64,000 nucleotides of DNA from Isoetes taiwanensis (taxonomy: Eukaryota; Streptophyta; Lycopodiopsida; Isoetales; Isoetaceae), in NCBI GenBank assembly GCA_021234155.1, contig JAJEKV010000056.1, forward strand, positions 6,848,618 through 6,912,617, written 5' to 3'. Positions 55,645-64,000 of this stretch are shown here, piece by piece. The position numbers and the translations under genes were made by a program. The stretch's first letter is position 1; each line of letters starts with the position of its first letter. The notes under the pieces are model-generated. The model was given only the letters and a program-made list of their open reading frames with translations. It had not been told where the DNA came from and made no database searches.

Positions 55645-58029
55645 TTAACCCAAAATCGGAACACTATTCTCTTTCCTTTGCTCGTCTGCAAGGAACCTTT
55701 TTTCCAAAGCAGCCTGCCCATCATATTCTCCTTTCCCGTGGCCTGAGCCAAAATAATTCCACTGCATCCTAATTTTATACCTGTTATAATATTGGGCCAC
55801 ATCCAAATAAAAGGCTCGAGAACATTTAAACTGAGCAGCACACCCATCAGACCACATGACATGGTATTTGATGTGGCCAAAACCTTTTTGCATCATCCAA
55901 ATATGGTGTTTCTTGAGTGCAGCCTGAACAAAGAAAGCATTATGCTTCATAACATCGGAAACATACAAATGAACAGTTTTTTTTAGCTCGTCATTGACTT
56001 TCATCATGGTTATATGCATCAGAATAGTTATCTGGTCATTGTTCCAATGCTCGGACTGAACCTCCCTAAGTGGCTGCAAAGTATAGTTCTCTGCAAAGTC
56101 CATTACTGACAAAACAGAATCATCCCTCAAATTTTGCACTGATTTCTTGAATTGTTTGCTCTGCCAACTTGCTGAAAAGTTGTGAATAGTGAACTTTGTA
56201 AGGTGATGAAACATCTTGTCAAGCAATGTACCTGTACTCCCGCGTTCAGTAACAAGCTTCAGCCTCCTTGAAGTGCCAGCTTTGGAAGGTTCGTTCACGT
56301 ACTTGTAAACTTGCCATTCAATGTTCTCATTCTGCAACTCTTTCTCCTTAGGACAGATTTGAATATTTTCAGTGCCACAGCTCTGGCACTCTCCCTTGAG
56401 ACAGTCCAAACTATGCCACTCTTCGCCTTCCTTGTCATAGACCGTAGCTCTCCATATAGCACTAACATTTTGAAATATTTTAGAAGGAGTTTGGCAGACG
56501 CCATTGTTCTCATCTGCTGCACAAACACCACAAGAACATGTACAATTGGCATGAAATTTGCTCCTTAGGACGCTAAATGCTTTTCTGTATAGCTCAGCTT
56601 GTTCATGCTTCACGCAACAGCATGTGTTCCTCTCTTTCAACCTTCTCACACACGTAGGCTTAAGCAGCTCGAACATTCTGACGCTTCATGATGTTCATCT
56701 TTGAACATCTCATACAATTCACTCTGCAAGGAAAAAAGCGGCATGTATAAGTAAAATATAAATTAAAACTACTTACGAATTCAAAGATGTTGCAGACATT
56801 GCATTAGTTCTATGGCATTCAGACCATGATTTGATATACATTCAACTACTATAATACAACATCGTACATACTATATACATGATATGTATAAATATATAAA
56901 GAATGTACTCCAAAGCATTCCAGATGTACATAAAAAACTCAATATGTAACGAGGTCACACACAGTGTCACTGTGTTACAGATGTATGTTTTCAATACTTT
57001 TCTTATGGAGGGAAGTACATTTAAATACTTTTATGTATCACCCTATCTTTCAAAAGTATCTTGAGATCGGGAAAGCTCAAAATGTACTAGAATGTACTTG
57101 GGAACTATAAAAACTGAGACTATAAAAACACAGCCTGACTTTCAACACATTTTCTGCCTTCTGCCATATTGGATGTAATTGGAAGTACATCCAAGTACTT
57201 TTCCTGTTAAACATAGCTCATTCAGTACCTCCAAGTGTAAAAATACAATTATTGTAGTTGGATGTACTTCAATGTATGTCAGATACATCCCTTGCATGGA
57301 ATGCAAATAGGATTACTAAACTTATCCAGGGTGCACAGAAGTTAGCTTCTATCGAGCTTGCAAAAAAGAGGATTAAAAGACTTAAAACTGACCTGGGGCA
57401 TGTCCAAAAACTGGATTGGAAGTGTCCTTTTCTTCCCGACATCCCTGTACTTTGGAGAAGTTTTTGTGTGGGTTAACCAAAAATCATTTACCAACTGTTT
57501 GGTTGATTCCAGAAGCATGTCTGCCCTGGGTTGCCTTCCTGCCAGTGCCCACATATTAGCACCTGATAATGACATGCGCTTTCTTCTAATTGCAGCTTTT
57601 GTGAGGTTTCTTGCTTGCACTTGAAGAATTCTGGAGACTACTCCTTTTTGCTTGAGTTTTCCATTCTCACCAACAATCATTGATAACAGGGAATGCTTAG
57701 CTGCTAATTTATCATTGCTATTTGCTTGTTTCACTTCCTGCAGACCTTCACGGATATTTTGTAGCATAGTATCCTTCACAATTGCTTGCGCTGGATTTCC
57801 AATGGCAGGTTCACCTTTCATCCCGAACAATTTTCACTGCTAAAGCTCTCCTTTGCACAGGACGTAAATCTTGAACCTGATCATATATGAATTTAACAAT
57901 TTCATCATTCTTACGCTTCATTTTCTTTGTCACATTCCCGATATTGCAATCTTCTTGCGCCATTTCTGTTCCTTCGTTGTTCATCATGGTTCTTGCGTGG
58001 TTTAGGGTTAGCTGGAGGAATTCTGGCAA
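55645..58029 (-). pseudogene. Second DDE-like element protein (DFAEN / SDGAAQFK family)
   Basis: The main frame 56,676-55,645 (343 codons) has Cys-rich modules (CTCSCGVCAADENNGVC, CLKGECQSCG) and then the conserved blocks VMDFAENYTLQPLREVQSEH, WNNDQITILMHITMM, VMWSDGCAAQFKCSRAFYLD and NYFGSGHGKGEYDGQAALEK. The same block order occurs in transposon-derived proteins of many eukaryotes; Asp in DFAEN, SDG and the DG after GHGKG are candidate catalytic residues. Upstream exons lie at 57,830-57,342 (ending WLTHTKTSPKYRDVGKKR) and 58,029-57,811, with shifts. A good acceptor (TTTTTCCTTGCAG) precedes 56,723. The intervening 56.73-57.34 kb has GGAAGTACAT..AAGTACTTTT words. It lacks a shared repeat with the 40-52 kb element and is unrelated to it. 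Confidence 0.7.
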
Positions 58030-58733
58030 GAAGTAGGGAAATCCTGGAGCTGGGCGAAGTTTTAGCCAGAAAGTGGGAAATTCTCCTAACGTTCAGGCGT
58101 TTCTTGGAGTGGTTAGAGCGGCGGGAATGAAATCTGCTTCATGATTGCGTTTTAATTGACGTGGCAAGTAATTCCGAAAAAAAAAGCTTCCTTAATATAG
58201 CTATTATGTACATAATAAAAAACGGTTATGTATTTGAAATGTGATACATCTCTTACTCTACATTTGGCCAAATGTAAGACAACCTAGCTTTCTTTTACCC
58301 CTCTTCGCAATCCCAGAAACCATAGCGGTGGAGTGTAGGACTAACTTTTGTGGGTACCTCCTGAAAGTATATTATTCTTGATGTGGACTCTTGCAATCAT
58401 GTTTTCCCTGATTTTCTCATTATCCTAACATGGAATACATACTAAACAATGCAAACAAGTCAAGGCTAGAGAATTCATGCACATATAGATCACATATAAT
58501 ACATATACGTGGAAAATTCATACATGCCAAATATTACTAAGATAAAATAGTTCATTTGGTAATGTGAAAAACAAAATGATGCTCCCATTGTATATAGCCT
58601 AGGATATGCGGGTCATGCCATCTTCAACTTTGTTGTACCCACGAGCTTGTGAACAGTTATTTTTAAGATACACGACGATAAATCATTTATATTTCGATAG
58701 CATAATGATAGCATAATGTTATTTGTGATAATG
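58030..58733. other. No gene recognised
   Basis: AT-rich DNA with no coding signal or repeat seen; probably flank between two elements. Confidence 0.4.
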
Positions 58734-59409
58734 TGTAGAACCCCTGATCGAGAAGGGATGGGTGGATGACATAACCATATTGCCGAATTCTGAAGTCATC
58801 ATAAGAGGGTTTTGGTCACTTGGAGGTAAGTGGACGGTTTCAATGGGATTCACGAGTCTTAAGGTCGCACTCACCCTAGGATGTTGGTAACTTAGAAGCT
58901 AGGTCTAATGACTCAAGTCTAGCCTAGTTTCAAGTCAAACTTAGTCTCTAATATTTTTTGTTGTCTTAAGATAGCTAGGCTTGTAATAATGATGTTGTGA
59001 AGCAAGATAGGTGTTAGTCCTGTGCCTCCTGGTTCAGGACTATTCATGCATACGACGGACCAGGTCAAGCTCAAGGATCCACAGACAGGCACGGGTCAGC
59101 CGTCAAAAGCCCAGCAAAAGACCAAGCAGCAGACCACGCAGTCAAAGCCTGGGTCTGCTACCAAGAGGCGCCGCGACAAGTGATGACCTGTCAGCGTGAT
59201 TCTAGGCACTTCAAGAGGCACCGCCAACATTCCTGCAAATCAGGCCTCCTTCCAGGAGTCGGCACCGAGATCAGTCAGAGTGTCTATATTGGGCCAAAGG
59301 CCATTGTACTATATATATGAGTAGAGCTAGCACATGAGTTTGAGATGAGTTTTGAGTCTTGTCTCTCTTCAGCCTTCTCTCGATTGCGAGAGCTCATGTA
59401 TGTTCATCA
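58734..59409 (+). repeat. Putative 5' LTR
   Basis: Starts TGTAGAACCCC, a common gypsy LTR start. It contains TATATATA near 59310 with a candidate start region after it, and ends just before a primer-site-like sequence. A 45-codon frame (59046-59183) inside it is Lys/Gln-rich and ends KRRRDK; significance unknown. No second copy is in the window, so limits are provisional. Confidence 0.45.
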
Positions 59410-59424
59410 TTGATATCAAGGAAG
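59410..59424 (+). promoter_or_regulatory. Candidate primer binding site
   Basis: TTGATATCAAGGAAGC resembles, with mismatches, the initiator-Met PBS TGGTATCAGAGC. Position between LTR-like DNA and gag fits. Confidence 0.35.
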
Positions 59425-59720
59425 CTTATCATTTTCCCCTCATTGTTCTCTTTTGTTCTGTTTTCTTCTTCTTGTTCTTTTCTTGCAAATCCCGCGTGAC
59501 ATAGTCCCGGTTCTCTGTTAGATCCAAGGGTCCTCACGGAGGGCTGTCTTGCGGGAGTTCCCGAACCCACAAAACCCAAACAACCCTTTGGTCTTACGAT
59601 TGCATTTTCCTTTCTTACGTAGCCATGTAATGCGTTAGAAACTTCACGCGGAAAGAACTTCTTTCCCAGACGGCGTCTGCGCTTGGGAGCGCCATCATCG
59701 AAGAAAGCTGTTAAACATGT

Positions 59721-61559
59721 ATGGATCTGCTTATGACATTGAGGGAGGCCACATTCGGTCTCGGGCTCGGTCGGCGCCACCCACCCTCGTGTCATGTCTC
59801 CGTCCAAATTCTCCGCCTCAAGCGTGCAAACATTGCTCCGCGACCTCGGTCTCCTCATCACTATCGGGGGAGCCCTATCCGGCTCAACACGCTCAACCTT
59901 ACTTTCATACCCCGAACATGCCTTCATCCATCGGTCTTACGGCCATACGCCTCTGCCTTCACAACCATCATCTCCTACGGTGGGCGGGGGATATCCACAT
60001 GTCTCTTTTGCTCCTCCCCCCCCCCCTTCCCTACATTTCCCACCCCTCTTCCTGTTTACAACCTTACCGACCTCAAAACCAATGATCAGGCACCTCCAGT
60101 ACCTCCACCTCAGCAACCCCTTCAGCAGGGTCTTTCCGGCACCATACCACCTCCAACTCCACCTCAATATCCTCACTATACCGTTCCTGTCCAGCCCAGC
60201 ACTTTCACCTCTACCTTTCAGACCCTTAAGCTGACTTATCCCACCTTTGGCAACACGAAAGGCAAACCTTTAGACCAAAGTGCTCAGGCCCACATGGAAG
60301 AATTTGAGGCTCTGGCTGTCCTGAATGGTCATGCGCAACTTCAACTGAAATTCCACATCTTTTCCACCACACTGCGTGGCTCCCCTCATCAATGGCTCAT
60401 GTCCAACAAAAGCCACTGGAAACAAGATTGGTCGGAAATGAGAACTGCTTTTCTTTCTCACTATGGGACCACGGATGATGATCAGCTTCATCTCAAGCAA
60501 CTCAATGACCTTCAACAAGAGCCCACGGAGTCTGCCAGGGATTTTGCAGATCGACTTCACATTCTGCTCAGCAAGCTCAAGGAGTACCCCACACAGAGCC
60601 AGATCTTGGTCTGGTTTCTCCAAGGACTTCCTCCAGCTATCCGACTCATGACTGAATACCTGCGCCCGAAGACTTTGGAGCAGGCTATCGATCTTGTCAA
60701 TCACTCAGTCAATGTTTCCTCCCGTGGCGTGGCTCTTCAGGAGCTCCCTTTCATTCCACCCGTCATGGTTCCCCAGACTGCTGTTCAACCTCAACACGCC
60801 AATCCACAGCGCAGTCAGATCTGGTGCCATATCTGCAAATATCAAGGCCACTTGGCGAATGAATGCAACTCCACCAATGGCTCGCCTCATTGTAAAAGAT
60901 GCAACATGTGCAATCATGCCACGGAAGAGTGCACTCGCACTCATCCTACACCTTTCCGCAACAAGATGGTTTATCAAGTGCAAACCACACCTCAGCACCA
61001 ATCGCAATATCAGCAGCCACCACTGCAGGCGCAACCCAATCAACTCTATCAGCAACAGGAGCAACAACGGGGACCCAACACACGTCCTCCTTTTGATCCT
61101 TCGAAAGCTCAGTGTTATCACTGTCAAGAATGGGGTCATACCACCACGGCGTGTCCTCAACTTCCACAAGTTCAGGTGCAGCTTCCTGGCACAAATCAGA
61201 CCAACTATGGATTGCTAATGGCAAACAAGGCCCGCGTCCTGTTCTTCAGAAGCCACCTCGCGCGCCTCAGCAATCACGCTATCAACCAGCTCCTGCCAAT
61301 CAACCTCAGATGGATCAACAAGCACGGAAGAAATTTTTTCGGGCTCTTAATCCTCCAAATCCAGCCATCAAATTGGGTTGGTTTGGTTTCCGCGCCAGAC
61401 CATGCGTCACGTCCCTTAACCATTATTCCTAATGGCACGCAAACTTGCCTTTTTTTGTCGACACCATTCCTCATGACGAAGCAAAAAAGGTTCACTTTGC
61501 ACCTGACTTGGAGAAACTCATGCCGCATGTTATGCCTAAAGTTCGCCAAAGCATTTTGA
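59721..61559 (+). pseudogene. Gag polyprotein region with three zinc knuckles
   Basis: A 612-codon frame. The gag domain core is around 60,230-60,720 (LTYPTFGNTKGKPLDQSAQA, then HYGTTDDDQLHLKQLNDLQQ, ESARDFADRLHILLSKL). Three C-x2-C-x4-H-x4-C knuckles follow: CHICKYQGHLANEC, CKRCNMCNHATEEC and CYHCQEWGHTTTAC (60,830-61,155), with a Gln-rich linker. After about 61,200 the coding signal moves to another frame. The first ~90 codons are Pro/Ser/Thr-rich and may be leader rather than protein. It would package element RNA. Confidence 0.85.
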
Positions 61560-61565
61560 AGCACG

Positions 61566-62486
61566 TTGGCTAATGTTCATGCCACCACTAGAGCTCAACA
61601 AAGACAAGAAGCACCTTCCACGTCTCAACCTCCACGCTCTCAGACATATCCAAATATCGCTGCAGAGGTTGACCTACTCAAAGAAGTTGCTGCTTCTTTA
61701 CCATGCACTCCCGCACCTGTGGATCCAGCAGATCCTTTTTCTCATGTCCCTCTGGAACTCCAAGAGGAGCTAGCCAAAATCAAAATTCCTTTAAGCTTGA
61801 CCACAATTTTGAAACTCTGTCACGCGCTCTCAAGGACCGGTTACCACTCCTCCCCGCTTTTGGTTGGGGCTGTTGCTACCTCTACTCCCACGGTACATGC
61901 CACGGTGGGCAATCAACAAGTCAATCATGTTCAAATTGACGGAGGTAGCGCGGTCAATCTCATCACGGATAAACTCCGCAAACAAATGGGCATCAAACAA
62001 CTCTATCGTGCCCCATATGACATCAAATTGGCCAATGGCCATATCACGAGACCTCAAGGCGTCACGCCTCTTCTTCACATCAACATTGGTGATCTCAGAT
62101 TCCCCTTGGAATTTGGTGTTTGGAAGGCTGGAGAAGATCCAGGTGATTATGAAATGTTGGTCGGCAGACCTTTTCTCCGCCAGGCCAAGAGTATCCATTA
62201 CTGGGCGACGGATCAGTTAGTCATCACAGATGGTCACCTCAATGCCACCATGGACTTGGAAACAGGCAAAATCATTTCCGTCGACAATGCTGAACCCTCT
62301 CTCTCCGACACCGATTCTGAGGACGCCCAGAATATCTATCAAGTTCAGGCTCCACCTGCGAGTCTGCCTCTGTCCTCCTACCCCGAATATGCTGATCCTT
62401 GGGGAGAAATGACTCTTGATCGTGACCAGCCGGCTGCTTTGCTTGACCCTTTACCCGGCTCCTTGCAATCGAATCCAACGTGTTGA
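61566..62486 (+). CDS. Aspartic protease region of the gypsy element
   Basis: 306-codon frame. HVQIDGGSAVNLITDKLRKQ is the active-site loop (DGGS variant), and YEMLVGRPFLRQAKSIHYW is the conserved I-L-G-R-P-F-L block that closes the fold. The domain covers residues ~110-225; the remainder is linker toward RT. It lies one base-frame away from gag. Protease would cleave the polyprotein. Confidence 0.82.
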   Translation: MANVHATTRAQQRQEAPSTSQPPRSQTYPNIAAEVDLLKEVAASLPCTPAPVDPADPFSHVPLELQEELAKIKIPLSLTTILKLCHALSRTGYHSSPLLVGAVATSTPTVHATVGNQQVNHVQIDGGSAVNLITDKLRKQMGIKQLYRAPYDIKLANGHITRPQGVTPLLHINIGDLRFPLEFGVWKAGEDPGDYEMLVGRPFLRQAKSIHYWATDQLVITDGHLNATMDLETGKIISVDNAEPSLSDTDSEDAQNIYQVQAPPASLPLSSYPEYADPWGEMTLDRDQPAALLDPLPGSLQSNPTC

Positions 62487-62711
62487 TCACTTTTCGATGC
62501 TGAACCTCCTGCCGCCCTCAGATGTACACGCCGTCATGAAGCAACCTCCGCTGATGAAACTCAAAGAACCTCTCTTTTCACCACGCAGAGTGCCACGATC
62601 CCGTTATGCTTCAACCTCCCCGCCACATTGTCCAAGACACGGAAGTTATTCCCCATATTCAGACTCCTGAAGTCGAGATTGTGGACGTAGGCAACAATCA
62701 GCCTGTCCGCA

Positions 62712-63434
62712 TTGCTGCACATCTTCCGACACCATATCGTAACAGGGCAGTCACGCTCTTCAAAAAGTTCAAACACATTTTCGCCTGGATCTTCGGGGGA
62801 TCAACAAAACCTTGGGGGAACTCACCATTCCTACCAAGTCCCGATGCACGCCCAAATAGCAACGACAAGCATCGGGCTCAACCCCACTTACCGTGATCGC
62901 GTCAAGGCGGAAATTGACAAACTCCTTGCTGCAGGTTTGATCTATGAGGTCAAACATTCTGAATGGGTGAGCCCCATCGTCATTGCACTCAAACACAATG
63001 GTAAGATCCGCGTTTGCGTGGACTACCGAAAACTCAATCAGGCCACGGAGCGTGATCATTTTCCACTTCCCTTCACAGACCAGGTTCTGGAAGAGGTTGC
63101 TGGACATGAGATGTACTCCTTCATGGATGGTTTTTCTGGCTACAATCAGATCTCAATCAAAGAATCAGATCAACTCAAGACTACTTTCACCACCCCGTGG
63201 GGCGCTTTTGCCTACAAGGTGGTTCCTTTTGGATTATCAAACTCTCCCTCCACGTTTCAACGTATCATGCTCTCAGTTTTTCAGGATTTTATGAAGGAAA
63301 ATCCCTTCTTGCAAATTTTTCAAGATGACTTCTCGCCTCTGATTCCATGGCTGACCATTTGGATAAATTGGAACTCGTCTTTCAGAAATGTGATGAGTCC
63401 CATTAGTCTCAATCTGAGAAATGCACCTTTTTAA
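62712..63434 (+). CDS. Reverse transcriptase of the gypsy element
   Basis: Blocks in order: AEIDKLLAAGLIYEVKHSEW, SPIVIALKHNGKIRVCVDYR, KLNQATERDHFPLPFTDQVL, MYSFMDGFSGYNQISIKESD, TTPWGAFAYKVVPFGLSNSP, STFQRIMLSVF and the catalytic box FLQIFQDDF. The box is F-Q-D-D instead of Y-x-D-D; both catalytic Asp are kept. The frame leaves the family after the box, near 63,340, where a shift separates it from the RNase H part. Confidence 0.88.
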   Translation: MLHIFRHHIVTGQSRSSKSSNTFSPGSSGDQQNLGGTHHSYQVPMHAQIATTSIGLNPTYRDRVKAEIDKLLAAGLIYEVKHSEWVSPIVIALKHNGKIRVCVDYRKLNQATERDHFPLPFTDQVLEEVAGHEMYSFMDGFSGYNQISIKESDQLKTTFTTPWGAFAYKVVPFGLSNSPSTFQRIMLSVFQDFMKENPFLQIFQDDFSPLIPWLTIWINWNSSFRNVMSPISLNLRNAPF

Positions 63435-64000
63435 GTCACTTCCGGTGTTCTTTAGGACATGTAGTCGTCAAAGCGGTATCACCACGGATCCTGCCAAAAT
63501 CAGCTGTGTGCTCAAGGCTCAAGCACCAGCCAATATCAAGGAAACACGCTCTTTCTTGGGTAAGGTCAATTATTACTCCACCTTCATCCCCGACTCGCGG
63601 CCATTGCGTATCCCATTCATAAACTCACGGGTGATGAATCCACCTGGGCTTGGAATTCCCAGGCGGATGCTTCCAACAGTTGAAGCTCTTGCTTACTCAG
63701 GCCCCGGTTCTTGTTCCTCCTCAATGGGACAAGCCCTTTCATGTTCATGTCGATGTCTCGGCATTTGCTATTGGAGCTGTTCTTTCTCAAGAATATGATG
63801 CGCACACTGATAAACCAAAACCGACCGCCCGGAACTCAATTCTGGCGGCGCAACTACTCTGCCACGCAGGCGAAAGCCTTGGGTTTAATTTTTCAAGGTC
63901 CAACGCTTCCGTCACTATCTTTTGGGCAGTCAGATCAAATTCTTTGTTGACCACCAGGCACTTCTTTATTTGATCAACAAATCCACGCCCACGGGCCGCA
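63421..64000 (+). pseudogene. RT thumb and RNase H, truncated by window end
   Basis: ISCVLKAQAPANIKETRSFL then GKVNYYSTFIPD is the connection region (R-x-F-L-G-x-x-N-Y-Y-R-x-F-I). After a shift, LLTQAPVLVPPQWDKPFHVH and VDVSAFAIGAVLSQEYD is the RNase H start with its first Asp. Coding runs to the window edge. Confidence 0.8.

Larger units (their letters stand above)
58734..64000 (+). mobile_element. Ty3/gypsy retrotransposon, 5' part, cut by window end
   Basis: Plus-strand order: LTR-like region, primer site, gag, protease, RT, RNase H. Integrase and 3' LTR must lie beyond 64,000. Frames are broken at about 61,200, 62,490 and 63,420. It differs from the 17-27 kb element in strand, LTR ends and domain order (no RNase H before RT). 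Confidence 0.85.

Noticed and set aside
59394-59927. 177-codon minus-strand frame
   Set aside because: Lies antisense to the leader and start of a clear gag frame; no motif.

Overview
The window is nuclear DNA from a eukaryote, most likely a land plant. Supporting signs are GT-AG introns, a decayed PPR-DYW editing-factor fragment, plant-type LINEs with a zf-RVT tail, Ty3/gypsy elements (one with a chromodomain), and a CACTA/EnSpm-type element with its companion gene. The mix suggests a repeat-rich non-seed plant (fern or lycophyte), but that is only inference. I see no intact conserved host gene: nearly everything is mobile or repetitive.

Layout. 1-0.64 kb: fragment of a LINE endonuclease (minus). 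0.64-11.3 kb: about 9.5 head-to-tail copies of a ~1.11-kb unit, followed to 12.1 kb by a diverged relative with a TATA-like box. 12.1-29.8 kb: probable CACTA transposon with GC-rich subterminal repeats, a pyrimidine-rich tract, structured tandem repeats, decayed coding DNA and a multi-exon companion gene. That gene is split by a 10.2-kb Ty3/gypsy element (17103-27283, coding on minus) with two LTRs and a 5-bp target duplication CCCGC. 30-37.35 kb: decayed chromovirus on plus with one LTR. 37.95-40.07 kb: 5'-truncated LINE ending in poly-A.

40.08-51.94 kb is the most interesting part. A long minus-strand gene encodes a transposase-like protein with DUF7869-like motifs. Divergent from it is a plus-strand gene whose product begins MARTKQTAR, the exact N-terminus of histone H3, followed by nuclear-localisation-like basic clusters and a ParB/sulfiredoxin-like domain. 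Downstream exons encode a region resembling a SAM-dependent DNA methyltransferase with a degenerate catalytic motif and a long acidic tail. A small unrecognised minus-strand gene converges on it. About 32 copies of an interrupted palindrome (core TTGGGCGGGCGCCCAA) lie only in the promoter, intron and 3' regions of these genes, ten of them at a 71-73 bp period. I propose this is one mobile element with a ParB-like protein, its palindromic sites and a histone-tail mimic. The parts are visible in the sequence; the link between them is inference.

52-58.7 kb: unrecognised sequence, the PPR fragment, and a second, different DDE-like element gene on minus. 58.7-64.0 kb: the 5' part of another Ty3/gypsy element (LTR, gag with three zinc knuckles, protease, reverse transcriptase, RNase H), cut by the window end.

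Caution: copies of repeats differ mostly by small indels at CG-rich spots, while CG-poor stretches hundreds of bases long are identical. Many frameshifts noted here may therefore be consensus errors rather than real mutations.
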